From assembly GCA_031772115.1 (NCBI GenBank), contig JAPDPK010000112.1, positions 1,054,001 through 1,118,000 on the forward strand: a stretch of 64,000 nt of DNA, given 5' to 3'. Positions 24,329-36,650 of this stretch are shown one piece after another. A program made the translations under genes and the position numbers. The stretch comes from Heritiera littoralis (taxonomy: Eukaryota > Streptophyta > Magnoliopsida > Malvales > Malvaceae). How positions within the stretch are numbered: the stretch's first letter is position 1; each line of letters begins with the position of its first letter. A model generated the notes under the pieces. It had not been told where the DNA came from. It saw only the letters and a list, made by a program, of their open reading frames with translations, and ran no database searches.

Positions 24329-27300
24329 ATGGGTTTCGTGATAGGGAGCTCTTGCTATTTGCAAGCTCCCGTTTCCAACTCTCAAGTACTGTTTTCTTCT
24401 TCTCAATCCGTTTCCTTTAACGTCAGAAATGCAGAAACCAAGAGAAGAAAGAGAAGCACCAGGGCTCCAATGGCTTCTCTGACCCAAGAAAACCCAAACG
24501 ACAACGTTTCCAGCAAGAGGAGGGCTGTTCTTCTTGTGGGTATTTCCATTCTTCCTTTCTTGCAACTCAGAGCCAAAGCTCTTGAAGCCCCCACCTTAAG
24601 TAAGTCCATCTTTTTATTATTTTTTCTTTCAATACTCGATCTTTTTAATCAAACTATTGGATTTGTTGAAATGGATTGTCTCTAATTTTGTCTTAGAATT
24701 TTCAAGTCAGTTTCTTTGGGCAATGATGCCTAGAAGTTGTATATGGAGACAATGTTTTTAGTTGGTGAAATGTTATTCGAATTTTATCATTTGATTGTTT
24801 TCACAACTTGTAGATTCATTATTGTGTTTTGTGTATAGTTTATCGACTGAGCTTAGTTTTCTTATTGGTTCTCTTGTTCGAGTTAACTAGAATGGTATTA
24901 ACTGTTTGCTTTAATCAAACGTTTGCGTCTTGCGAAAGAGTTTTTCCCCAAACTATGATACTTTAAAATCTTTATTCTTTAATAGGGGCAATTTAAACTT
25001 ATTTCTCTAAATGAGGTATTGTAAGCCACATCTTCATCTCTTTCTTCAAGTATTTTCTTTATTTTTTTCTGCAATTACTGTAAGTCTTCTTCAAAATTTT
25101 CAAAATCTAAACAAGATAAATATTCAAACTCTTTTAACTACTATAAAATGAGTACACACATTCAAATCCTTTTTAAACCTGTTCAAATATGTGGTTTTTT
25201 ATAATGCTCGTTTATATGTAATTTTTTATAATACTAATTTTAATAAGTTTTGATATCACGAGTTAATTTCGTGACAGTTAGCATAAAAATAGAATGACTG
25301 GAGCTATTGACTCATCTGTCTTTCTTTTTTGCTAATGGATTGTGTATAGATATCATAGTAGTTTTTGTGCCTTCTGTTATTCTTGTGCTTAACACAATAT
25401 CAAAGAATTTCTAAGCAACCACAGGACGCTTTTTTCTTTGTACAGAATTAGATTTTCCTTTGGCTTCTTTTTTAACTCTTTACAACTTCCTTTTTAACTA
25501 TTTACACTTCTTTAGGATAAGTTATTTATTTATTTATTTTTTTATAAATCAAAGATTCATTCATTAAAGCCAAGAATACAATGATTTGCAAAGCCGAAGA
25601 TAGCAAGCCAGAAAACAAAGCAAAAAACATAAGCTTGAAAACAGGCCAAAAACAAAATCACCATAAAAGATCACCACCAAATAGATTCTTTGTATTTCAT
25701 AGCCGACCAAAATCACAAATGATGCTCTTCTTACTGTAATTGCAGGAAAAAAAAATAGACTTGAAGGGAAGAAGATGATGATGTGGCTTAAAGCACCTTG
25801 TTTAGGGAAATAAGTTTAAAATTGCACCTATTAAAGAATAAAGATTTTAAAATATTCCAATAGGGGGAAAAAACTCTCTTGTGAAATGGGTTTCCTTTAT
25901 TTATTTATTTTGTCTCAGAGGTTAGAATCTTGAGTAGCAAGTTGTTGGAGTCTGAACCTTTTTTCTAAGGAATTACTTTTTGCTTTTGTACTTTTGTTTA
26001 GAGTGTGCTCTTGCTTTTGAAGAATTATTTCTTGATTCTTGGTGTGCTCTATAGAGGGAATGTTACATGATATCTGATTTGCAGGTGGTTCATGGTTGAT
26101 TGAAAAAGAATCTTATAACATTAAAAAAAACAACAAACTATCTTTATATATATATAAAATAAACAAACATTGCTCTCTTTGTTCTCTTTCTCATTATACC
26201 CTTTGGCTGCAGCACTAATACTGTTGATCTTGCTCTCTTGAGTTGTGGCAAAATCTTTGTTCCTCTCTCTCTCTTTCTCTAGGTAGATTTTTGTAATTGA
26301 AATTGTAATGCTGTTTGGTATTTTTTTTAATTTTATATGGTAATGGATTTTGGTAGAAAGAGAACCAATAATATATGTGCTTGAGAGATTGCTTTATGGG
26401 TTTTTGGGTTTCAGTAATGAATCTTTAGTTAGCCTCCTTGAGGTTCTAAGTTTAAAAGTGATGGGTGTGCTAGATGAACTTATCACTTTTACTGTTTTCT
26501 TGCAAGAGATATGGTTAGATAGATCAATCATCATCTTCCTTGATAAGGGAGAGAGATTGCTAAGACTTGTAAGATTGCAGGGAGAGAGAGGCAGAGAAAG
26601 AGTAAAAGTAGGGAGGAAGAAGGAACAAAAGAGCTGCCAATGGATGTTGCTAGTGGTAAACACTGGCACTTATTCCCTTTATTTTATTTCTTTCCTTTCC
26701 TCCTTATTATGTTAAGAATTATGTTTTAACTTTTAGTGCTATGATATTCTTGAGTTAAATATTTAATTAGTCCCATCCCCTTCCAAGAAAATATAGGAAA
26801 CATTCCTCCTAATGGTAACAGAACAACCTTGTTAGGACTGTTTGGTTGGTAAAAGTTCAACAGTGCATTGAATGAAATTAGTAAGAGATGGCCTGATTGA
26901 GGATATAGTAAAATGCTGAGCGGTTTGTTTTGAGAAATCTGGTATGAAGTCATAGTTACTGCACTAGTTGGCTTGCGGTCTGATCTGAAGTGAAGCATGC
27001 ATAACTATTGAAGTAATAGGTAGCATTGTCACTCTTTCCTTTCATATTCAAAATGAATCCTCATGCTCATGTTTGTTGTTTTAAAGTTAATCTGCTTACT
27101 ATTCTCTTTTACTTTTATATATATTGGACTTTCGATCTCTTATCAAGGTCCTGTCTGCATTCTTCTTCTTAAGTCCTTTTACTAGGGTTGGTCTAATAAT
27201 TGTTTCTCCTTCTTCGTTTTCTGTTCTATGCATTCATCTTATTTTAGAAGAAAGTGAGGTAAACAAACCAGAGGAAAACCAAACAGCGGGAAGTGAGCTA

Positions 27301-29714
27301 AACAAACCAGAGGAAAACCAAAAGCTAGAGGTCTGAGTCTCTCTTACTTTATGATCCCAAGTGGTCTATTTGCTTTCATCATGTTTACCTTTTGATTTTT
27401 TGACTTTAAGTATCAAAACTTCTTAACGGGTAGCTTGCATGTACAGGAAGGACGGGGAGATTCACCATCTAATCCCTTTCTATCTCTCCTGAATGGTCTC
27501 GGAGTATTTGGTGCTGGTGTGCTTGGTGCACTCTATGCTTTGGTACAGAAGGAGAAGAAAGCAACTGATGAAACCCTAGAATCAGTAAGTCATCACTTGC
27601 CTTCAAAGTCAAATTTTGTTACACAAGTTCATTGTACATAGATGGCTTTGAGGATGCAAAAAGAGCTAAAGAAGTTACAGAAAGGATATGAATAAGAAAA
27701 GTCAGTTACCTCCTTTTGGTTACTCAGATGCCTTTCAACAATATTATCGTCTCTCCCACTCCTCAAACTCTCCTTCCCCCCTCCCCTTCCGCCCTACTCA
27801 CCTACCTCCTATCAAGTAGTATATCCTTCCAAAAGAGAAAGGAAAAAACAGCAAACGAAAAGAACAGAGATAAAAGAATGCTTTTGGTTTTTTCCACTAA
27901 ATGTAATGTTTGCGGTTCTAAATTATTTTATTCATTTTCACTTACAAAATGCCCTTTTTCTTGGATTAGTTTACAATTAATCTTGCATTGATTGGAACAT
28001 GCAGCTAAAGCTCAAATTGCAAGAAAAGGAAGCTGAAATTTTTTCAATGGAGAAAGACTTTGAATCAAAGCTGCTAAATGAACAGGAAGAACGAGCCAAG
28101 AAACTCAAAGTAGCAAAGGAAGAACAGCTGTCTTTAATGGATCGACTAAGTTCAGCTAACAAAACAATTACAGGCTTAGGGCAGGAACTTAAAAATGAGA
28201 AGAGGTTAATTGAGATGCTTAAAGTTCAAATAGACAGTCTTCAGAGCAACCTTTCAAAGGCTGGGGAAGAGAAAAGATCTCTTGAACAAGTACTGAGGGA
28301 AAAGCTTGATTCAGTTGATGTCCTACAGGAAAAAATTAACTTGCTCAGTTCAGAACTTAATGATAAGGAGGGTAACATTCAAAAGCTCAGCTCTTCCCTT
28401 GTGGAAAAAGAATCTGAGTTCAAGAACTTGAACACTAGCTACGAGCAAACCAAGGAAGAACTTGGGAAAGCACATTCAGAGATTGAAGGATTGAAAGAAA
28501 AATTACTGAGAAATCAAAGTGAACTTGAATCCAAAAATTCTGAGGTGGAAGAATTTAATGCAAGAATAAGTTCTTTAATGGTTGAAAGAGATAATTCTAT
28601 AAAGGAATTTGGTGCTCTTCAGGAGGATTTCAATGATTTGAAACTGTCGTCTGAAAATAAGGCAGTGGCAGATGCAAAGCTTTTGGGGGAAAGAGAAAAG
28701 GAAATTCAGCTGCTAAAGGAAAAACTTGAGCTTGCTGTAAACGATGTAAATGAAAATAAAGCAATTGTTGCTGATTTGAACAAGGAAAGGGAACAGCTGA
28801 AGAGTGCACTGGAGGTGGAATTGCAGAGTGTAAAGAACCTGAAAGAAGAACTCCTACTTGCTGAGGAAACTCTTGGAAAGTCCAAGAGTGAGGCTTGTGA
28901 CCTGTCCCAGCGACTACAGCAATCAAGAAATCATTGTGAAGAGCTTCAGTCTGAGGTTTCAAGGCTTAGGGCTGACTTTGATGAAGCTAAACTAAGACTG
29001 CAGCATAGCCTTGATGAGGAAAAACAAAGTGGCAAAGTTCTGGCCAGTGAGCTCACATCTGCAAAAGAGCTTCTGAAGAAAACCGGGGAGGAGCTGCAGA
29101 TTGTTTCTGGTGAGCTGACTTCAATGACAGAAAATCGTGATAGCCTTCAGAGGGAATTGGTAAATATCTATAAAAAGGCAGAAACCACAGCCAATGATTT
29201 GAAAGAAGAGAAAAGGGTTGTTTCTTCTTTAAACAAGGAACTACAGGCTTTAGAGAAGCAGATTGTGAAGGACAAGGAAGCAAGAAAATCACTTGAAACA
29301 GACCTGGAAGAGGCTACCAAGTCACTTGATGAGATGAACCGAAATATATTAAAACTTTCCGGAGATCTTGAAATGGCTAATGCTGAAATATCTAGTCTTG
29401 AGGATGAGAAAATGGTGCTCTATAAAACACTTACAGAGCAGAAGAACGCATCTAAAGAAGCCCGAGAAAACATGGAAGATGCTCATAACCTTGTCATGGC
29501 ACTTGGGAAGGAAAGGGAGAGTTTGGAAAAGCGAGCAAAGAAACTTGAGGAAGAATTAGCTTCTGCGAAGGGTGAAATATTAAGGTTGAGGAGTCAAATA
29601 AATTCATCCAAAGTTCCTGTAAATGACCAGCGTCAACAGAATGGTGAAGCCGATGCAAATGTCACTGTGAATGCAAGGAGAAATAGCAGAAGGAGAAAAA
29701 GTAGCTCGGAATGA
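24329..29714 (+). CDS. MFP1: MFP1, MAR-binding filament-like protein 1 (thylakoid coiled-coil protein)
   Basis: Four coding exons (24329-24599, 27248-27330, 27447-27584, 28005-29714) encode 733 residues, close to the roughly 700 of known MFP1. Residues 1-45 are Ser-rich and basic like a plastid transit peptide. KRR at 63-65, a hydrophobic run to 80 and Ala-X-Ala at 82-84 resemble a thylakoid Tat-type signal. A second hydrophobic segment spans about 129-151. Residues 165-715 are Glu/Lys/Leu heptads forming a long coiled coil, and the tail is basic (RRNSRRRKSSSE). MFP1 is a thylakoid-associated protein first found by DNA binding to matrix attachment regions and later shown, with PTST2, to be needed for normal starch-granule initiation. 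Exon 2 holds a 39-bp in-frame duplication (NKPEENQ twice). All splice sites are GT-AG; the 5' neighbour is a LINE. Confidence 0.95.
24600..27247 (+). other. Large intron 1 of MFP1
   Basis: 2648-bp phase-1 intron from GTAAGT to TTATTTTAG. It is T-rich and contains no further exon that I can support. Around 25520-25740 is a sequence resembling a minus-strand retroposon tail. Confidence 0.8.
25520..25740 (-). mobile_element. Possible LINE 3' end in MFP1 intron 1
   Basis: On the minus strand the stretch ends GAATGAATCTTTGATTTAT followed by an A-rich tail with (TAAA)n, as LINE 3'UTRs do. No coding domain remains and no target duplication was found, so this is weakly supported. Confidence 0.35.
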
Positions 29715-30008
29715 GGCTGTGAACCATCCTTAGTTCTTATAATATTTCCTAAATTTTTCCCTGACTGTTTTTCACAATAACATTGTATCATTGATTGCTG
29801 TATAAATCTGACAAGAGGTTTGCAAATTAAGGGATTTACGTTTGCATGTAAAGGTCCATGATTTACTTTGTACTGATGAAATACAAACACAGGTTCTGGA
29901 ATTTTTTTTTTCCCAACTATGAAAACTTCAGCCATTGCAAGTTCATTGGGAATTTAAGGTGCCGAAGAAAAAGGAAAAATTAAACTATGCGGAACAACCT
30001 TATCGGTT

Positions 30009-30082
30009 CGACCACAGTGGGAGTCGAACCCACGACCTTTTGATCCGAAGTCAAACGCGCTAATCCACTGCGCTATGCGGTC
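30009..30082 (-). tRNA. tRNA-Arg (anticodon UCG)
   Basis: The minus strand folds into a full cloverleaf: acceptor GACCGCA with TGTGGTC plus discriminator G, D arm GCGC/GCGC, anticodon stem TTTGA/TCAAA with loop CTTCGGA (anticodon TCG, reading CGA), and T arm GTGGG/CCCAC with loop TTCGACT. Length 74, no intron and no encoded CCA. Internal A and B boxes are intact, and a T run for Pol III termination lies about 30 bases downstream on its strand (plus 29968-29979). It sits between MFP1 and SYS1 and appears functional. Confidence 0.96.
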
Positions 30083-30757
30083 GGATGCACTGGGCCTGGT
30101 CATTTTTTAATTTTTTTTTCTTTTCAGTGGAGCTCTCAATCCCCGGGCTCCATTTGAGGGTGGAGCCCAGGAAAAGTTCACAATTCTAGAATGAAAAATG
30201 GTTTTCAAAAACAAAAATTGCAGAATTCGTTGAGGTGTACGGCTTCCAAGCCTCTCCCTTGATTCGTCACGACGGTTAATTTTCAATCTTCACTTTTTTT
30301 TTTCATCTCTTTTTTGAATCAAAATCTTAATTATCTTATCTTTTTTTTTCTTTTTTTGATTTACCTCTTTTTCTTCTCAGATTCCCTCCAAAAAAGGGGC
30401 CTTCCAGATTCGGTTTTGTTTCTCTCAGGACTCACTGATTTACCAGATCCGAGTTCGCCAAGTCTATATTTTGGATACACTAAAAATTGAACCCGAAGTT
30501 GATTTTAGCATTGATTTTTCATTTTTCAAAAACCTGAGTTTTTCTTTAACTTCGAAATACTCCAGCTGGTCAACCGACGGTTTTGCTTTGATCCATTTAA
30601 TTTCATGAGAATTGGGGTTTCGAAGAAAATTATTCAAGGGAACTAGTTCTTTTGGGATCTGTTGCTTCGCTATCATTTTGAGGAATTGGTTGGGAAAATT
30701 TTCGGGTTTTGCTAATCTGTGGTATTCGGAATTTGAAGGGGTATTTGAATTGTAGTC
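30083..30757 (+). promoter_or_regulatory. SYS1 upstream region and 5' leader
   Basis: Pyrimidine-rich tracts (30290-30425) precede the SYS1 start codon, as in many plant leaders. No clear TATA box. The region also has to serve as 5' flank of the divergently transcribed tRNA gene. Confidence 0.4.
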
Positions 30758-31966
30758 ATGTTCTATGGTGCGGTGATATGGGACCCTTGGCTTATTGTAG
30801 CCCAAATTCTATGCCTTCAATGTTTATACTACCTTACACTTGGAGTCTTCTTGTTATTTCTTGTTGGCACTCGCGTTTCTCGTATGAGTTTGGTCTATTT
30901 CTTTGACTTTGCTACTGTTACTACCTCTACCGTTACTGGCTGCTGTGTCATTGCTTCGCTTCTGTTCAGCTCTATTGCAGGGTGAGAATATAATTCCCAT
31001 CTTTCTTTTCTAGCTATGTTTCATCCGCATGCTTATCTGCCTCTGCTAGTTTGAACTTTTGAATGTATTTATTGAAAGAATGATTGGTTTGTATCTGTTG
31101 CTTTTTGGATGGGCTAGTTATTAGATTTGCTTGCATATAAGTAATTGTTTTTATAGAAGGATGATGGTGTTAAAACTAGATCTTAATTTGCTCAACTAGG
31201 GCCTAATTTATTAATAAAAAAATCAGTATGTTTCTTACCGTTGCCTCACAAATTTGCCCTTTCCTGTGATACATTACTTATCATTGTTGCACCTTTCAGA
31301 TTTTATGACTATACTACAAAATATCCCCATTTCCCTTGTTTCATTCTTGATTATAGGTAGTAGGACGGGCTTTGATCAATGTAAAGATTTCATGGTGCAC
31401 TTATGATGTTTGGTCAGTGTCATTTGTTTTATGACATGTATAGTTTTCTGGTACTAAAAGCTAAGATCTCCCTGCCCATGTTATTGTACCTGGTATTTTG
31501 CTGATTCAGCTGGTGTTCTGTATGAGGGAGGGTTGATTTAGTTGTTAAATAATTGCCAGAACTAGATATCTGTAAATATATTGCCTAGTTTTAAACCAAG
31601 TGGTTTTTTACTTGTTCATGTACATAAACACTTGAAGTCAAATGTATCAAGGGTTTTAGAGATAATAATACTAACTTTTAAACTCAGCTAATTTTAATTT
31701 GCAATTTTGTTTTGTTGGATCTATGCAGAGCTGGGTTCATGCTTTATTTGATTGAAAGGTCAAAGAAGTGCTTAGATTATTCAGCCACCCTCTATATTAT
31801 CCATCTTTTTATATGCCTTATATATGGAGGTTGGCCTTCATCGAGAACATGGTGGGTTGTGAATGTTACTGGACTTGCTGTGATGGCTTTGCTAGGTGAA
31901 CATCTATGCATTAAATGGGAATTGAGAGAGATTCAGTTAACGCGATACCGATCAAGTAAGAAATAA
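30758..31966 (+). CDS. SYS1: SYS1 homologue, Golgi integral membrane protein
   Basis: Two coding exons (30758-30981 and 31729-31966) give 153 residues, the length usual for plant SYS1. Four membrane segments are visible at about 11-37, 60-84, 94-111 and 115-132, with the family-typical stretches WDPWLIVAQI, VGTRVSRMSLVYFFD, YLIERSKKCLDYSATLYIIH and GGWPSS. In yeast and animals SYS1 recruits the ARL3/ARFRP1 GTPase to trans-Golgi membranes and so supports trafficking; plant function is inferred from homology. A good donor (CAA|GTAAGA, 31956) before the stop allows splicing to an exon at 32918-33036, replacing the last three residues with a 39-residue tail. Confidence 0.93.
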
Positions 31967-32917
31967 TTCTGATAAATGTTAAAGTGACTTTTTAAGATAA
32001 TTGCAGTGTGAAATAAATAAATAACAATTTTTCTTTATGTGGTCCTTTTCTTTTGGGACAATGGCCGCAGTCGAATTATCAATGCTGTCTTTCCAACTCA
32101 TTCTTTCTTGAATTTGTGGGATTGCTATTCATTGTCCTGCCTTCTTAATGTTCTGTTTGATGGTTTGTTTGCACGGTAATTGTGTTAGTATTATTCTCAA
32201 TGGGAATATTTGGATCTAATGAATAGATCGGTGCTAATTAATGTCATTTCTCTTTTTGGATGTTGGTTGGCTGTTACAGCACTTGTCTTGTTTATTCTAT
32301 TTTTTTTTGAGTAGACTGATGTAGGCTTGCAGCACTGGTCTCTTCCTCACACTTTCTTTTCCTTTTATACAATGTTTTTTTAGGGGACAAGATGGTTCTG
32401 TGGATATACAATATGTTATGAATTTTTTTAAAAACAATTCTGAACCTTTATCTTTGAATTCCAGTAAAGATTGTTTAATTGCGGGAGAAATTTCGCACTT
32501 TCTAAAGTAGTTTTATAACTTGCAAGTCCTTAAAAAGTGTTTGCCTACATGCATATGTGGTTGAGAAATATTCTGTTGGTTTGTATGAGTGAAACTTTTG
32601 GAGGCATTTCCAGAAAAAAAAATCCTTTTAATGCTTAACCTGTAATTTTTAATGAAGATGCAGTTCTTGTGTTAGTTAAAGAAGAAAAAAAAAAAGTTAC
32701 TGAACTATGTAAGGTTAAAACAGAAATGGTTCAATTATCTTTTTGGTTATAAGTTCAAATATTTACCTTGTTTGTCATTGACCCAAGGCCTTTCTAGTTT
32801 TCTGGGTTTACTTTAATATGCCACGGTGTTTACCTTTTTTTTTCCTTTCCATTTTACGTTTCTCAATTTTTTTCAATTGTCATATTATCGTCTGAATTTT
32901 GAAACTATTTCATGCAG

Positions 32918-33036
32918 ATGCGACTGACAAAGAATCAGGTGTAAAGAAATTTTTTGCGGGAATAAAACTCTTTGTTTTTCCCCGCTTTGGAGTTGAAGGA
33001 TATAATTCTTTAGATGCCAGATCTAATCCGCAATGA
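32918..33036 (+). other. SYS1: Possible alternative last coding exon of SYS1
   Basis: An acceptor (TTCATGCAG) ends at 32917. Joined in frame from the donor at 31956, this segment adds 39 codons (stop TGA at 33034-33036), giving a 189-residue form with an extra C-terminal tail. The canonical SYS1 length favours the unspliced end, so this may be an alternative form or a chance splice pair. Sequence beyond it to about 33240 could be 3'UTR. Confidence 0.4.
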
Positions 33037-33458
33037 AAAAGAACTAGCCTAAATTATGGAATCTATTTTTAGTGCTTCTGAAGATAATAGAGAAGTGTTT
33101 GAGAAGATGATAGAAAGCAACTGTAAAACTTTGCGATACTGGTGCTTAAGATATATGAAGCTGGAGCACGCAAGGCTAGGTATGCATTTGTGCAGGGGAG
33201 ATCTAAATAAACAATTATAGGACTGTTTTCTGATTTTATCTGTATAGTTTATTAGTTTTTCATTCTTTAATACAATTGTTTGGTTGAGTTTTTATGCCTG
33301 CATTTGATTTTTTGAGAAATTTGGTTTTAATCTAAAAATTTGAGAGTATACTCGTCCATTGTAAGCTTGAGTTACAGTCTCTAGTTTGCAACATGAGCTT
33401 GTCCGTTGAACCTTTAACTCCTGGTCCTTGTTTAGGGAAACTCATCCTGATCACAGTT

Positions 33459-33594
33459 GGGGAATGCTAGTGGCAATCACTTTTATTGTCATATTTCAAT
33501 ACTCTCCAACTTATTGGGCCATGTCACTTCTTAATTTTACGTGAATACCGGTTACTTATTATTACAAATTATTTGAAAAATGTTTTTTAGTATC
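33459..33594. mobile_element. Left half of a Mutator-type MITE, split by the TAT element
   Basis: GGGGAATGCTAGTGGCAATC here pairs with GATTGCCACTAGTATTC at the other side of the 10-kb insertion (43574-43690). Same family as the intact copy at 50601-50865. The flanks ATCACA on both sides are a degraded target duplication. Confidence 0.85.
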
Positions 33595-35948
33595 TGTCAT
33601 AACGTCTAGGTCCGTGAACCTAACCGCTAGACTTTAAAATTCTAGGAGTCGCCACCAATCATTCAAACCTAAGGTGTGATTGGTCACCTATTCTTGTCTA
33701 AAGATAGGCATGGTCTACGTTCAAAGAATCTAGGGTTCGGGAGTACGGTTACGTGTGGGGAAGGATTAGCACCCCCACAACGCCCATCCCAAGATGGTAC
33801 CAACTAATTTTGTGATATCTTTAGTAATTTTTAACTAAATGGTCTTTAATCTTGTCAAATTCAAATATTTAAATATTGGACAATTTCTAAGAAACTCTCC
33901 ATCATGCTGGCGGAATTCCTTAAATTTCATCCTCACCTCAAGAGTATCCAAGAAATCCCATTCGTCTTTCTCGGAGAGGCTCCGTCGTCGGATTTGTTAA
34001 ATCGTTTATGAAATATCTTAATTTTGTTTTCCATCTTTTGTTCTTATTTTTATCTTCTTTTCCTTTTTAATTATCCTTTATTTTTTATTATTTTTTATTT
34101 TATTTTTTATCTTTATTTTAATATTATTTATCTTTTGAAAATAAATGTCGATTATTCTTCTTGAAAATTTTCTTTAAATCTTCCATCATGCTGGCAAAAT
34201 TCAAAGAAAACATCTCACCTAAGAATTTTAAAATGTCAGCCATTCGTGACACCTTATAATTCCATCATCGGGATAACCTCCACTTATTCTCAATTTATTA
34301 TTATTGTACTTTTAATTTTTTAATCATTATTCCCTAATTTCTTATTAATATTTATTTTTATTTTATTTTAAATAGAGATTGATTATTAATATATTTATAT
34401 TTTTTAGAAATAATATCGATTATTAATATTGAACACTTATATTAAATCTTCCATCATGCTGGCAAAATTTAAGGTAAATATCCTCACCTAGGAATTTCCA
34501 AAATGGCAACCATTCGTGACACTCGGAATTCCATCATCGGAATAATTTTTTTATTTTATTAAGTAGTTATAATTTTATAATAATTAAATATCTTACATAT
34601 ATATATTAATATTGAACATCTTCCATGAATTTTCCATCATTCTGGCGAAACCCATAGAAAACATCCTCACCTAGAAAATCTGAAATGTCAACCATTCGTG
34701 ACACCTCAGAATTCCATCATCGGAATAATCTAGCTTATCTCCACATTTCGTGATTTTATTATTTTACTAATATTATATGCTAATCAATTTAAGTATACAA
34801 ATTATTATTTTTCTTTATTATTATCCAATTAAACGTTAGTACTATCATGAACTTACCAAATTATTAGATTTATTAAATTATTGAATTAATTAACAAATTA
34901 TTATTAATATTATTTAACATTGTTAAAACAAATATTAGCCATTATCACAATGAATGTTTATGTACAAATTATTACCACATTATTTGTATGTTAAATTATC
35001 AATTATTAATTTATTTATTATATAAACAATTAATACCCAATTATATATATACTAACAATTATGCACTACCCACTAAACATTAATCAAACGTTTTTTACTT
35101 ACCTGTAAAGAGGCAAAAACCAAGCTTTCCTTTTGTATTTCCAAGCTATAGCTCACGTGTGTAGTAGGAATGATGAGGGACAGGGCCGATGTGGAGTTGA
35201 GGACGTTGAGCAGAAATGAAGGAAGGAGTTCAAGGAGCTATGCGACAGTGATGATGATGCCAAAACAGGGGCATGCGCGAAGAGTAGAAGCAAAATCCGG
35301 CTTGTGTTCTAGCTGTGGCGTGAAACGATGTCAGGCGGCAATCCAGAGGCGAGCGTAGATGGCCGACAGTGTTGGGCGAACGGTCGACGACAATAAAGCT
35401 AGTGATGATACGAACAGCAGCAAGTCTTGATCGGTGCAAGGGCTAGTGCAGTTGGCTGATGATGCTTGGTTTAGTGATGGAAACAAAGTAGGAATTTCTG
35501 GCAAGGTTGAGTGCTTGATTCTGTATTTTGTTTGTGTGTGTTCAATTATGAGCCTTGATCCCTTTTTATAGTCCAAAATTAGCTAGAGTCCTAATACAAC
35601 TATATTTATTCTAATAATTATCTCCTATCTTTAATACTTTATCTATTTAATTTCTATATTAATCCTAATCCAACTCTATAATCTAAATAATTATCCTAAA
35701 ACTCAATTATCCTAATTATCCTATACTAAAATTAATTTTATTTTCTTTTCTTATCTCTCTCTTTTTTTTTTTATTCCTAAATCCTATTTTAATTGTAATT
35801 TCCTAATTAATGTTAATTCTAAATCTAAAAATTCTAATTTTAATTTTAGCCTAATTCTAAATTGTTAAATTATTTAAAATACAAATGTCACCCAACTCAA
35901 TTAATTATTTATACAAATTAAGACCCCGGACAAAATAGGGTGTCTACA
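33595..35948 (-). repeat. 3' LTR of the TAT-type element
   Basis: 2354 bp, indistinguishable by line-by-line reading from 41215-43568. Contains four diverged copies of a unit of about 90 bp anchored by CATCATGCTGGC and CATTCGTGAC, spaced by AT-rich DNA (about 33895-34725). Small open frames shared by both LTRs (for example 35170-35358) have no known domain. Confidence 0.97.
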
Positions 35949-36054
35949 GCTGCCCCTCTTTGTGTATTTGCTGTGAAACAGTAATTGCACAAAGACATAG
36001 ACACATATTTTGTCTGACTTCTCCTTTTTTTTTTAATTTTTTTATTTTTTCAAA

Positions 36055-36250
36055 AAAGCTCCCTCTAAACAGAAAGGCAGTCAAACTTTAAAATCTTGTC
36101 TAAAAAGCTCCCCCTAAACAGGCAGGCAGTCAAACTTTAAAATCTTGTCCAAAAGCTCCTCCTAAACAGGCAGGCAGTCAAACTTTAAATCTTATCCAAA
36201 AGCTCCTCCTAAACAGGTAGGCAGTCAAACTTTAAAATCTTGTCCAAAAA
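36055..36250. repeat. Tandem repeat, about 48-bp unit, four copies
   Basis: Units begin GCTCC(C/T)(T/C)CTAAACAG and end CAAACTTTAAAATCTTGTC, near 36057, 36107, 36155 and 36202. The array sits between gag and the polypurine tract of the TAT-type element, where autonomous relatives carry repeats or untranslated sequence. Confidence 0.9.
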
Positions 36251-36269
36251 AAGTTGATTTTTTTAAAAA

Positions 36270-36650
36270 AATTTTAGGAAACCCCTCTAAAATTTTTCTT
36301 GTCAAAAAAATTTGGAATCTTAGGAAACCCCTCTAAAATTCCTTTTCTTATCTAATTTTGAAATTTTGGGAAACCCCTCCAAAACTTCTATTCTTGTCCA
36401 ATTTTCGAAATTTTAGGAAATCTCTCTAAAATCTCTTTTCTTGTCAAATTTTGAATCTTAGGAAACCCCTCTAAAATTCTTTTTCTTCTCTTTTTTGAAA
36501 TTTTGGGAAACCCCTCCAAAACTTCTTTTCTTGTCAAATTTTGAATTTTAGGAAACCCCTCCCAAAATTCTTTTTCTTGTCCTTTTTTTTTGAAATTTTG
36601 GGAAACCCCTCCAAATTTCTTGTCTTGTTAAAATTTGAAATCTTGGGAAA
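36270..36650. repeat. Tandem repeat, about 46-bp unit, eight copies
   Basis: The core GGAAACCCCT(C/CC) recurs at 36277, 36323, 36369, 36416 (as GGAAATCTCT), 36461, 36506, 36551 and 36601. It follows directly on the 48-bp array. Confidence 0.9.

Noticed and set aside
28630..29292. Minus-strand open frames across the last exon of MFP1.
   Set aside because: They are shadows of the real coding frame, with no homology of their own.
35170..35576. Small open frames repeated exactly at 42790-43196.
   Set aside because: They are duplicated because they lie in the two LTRs; they are short, overlap on both strands and show no known domain.
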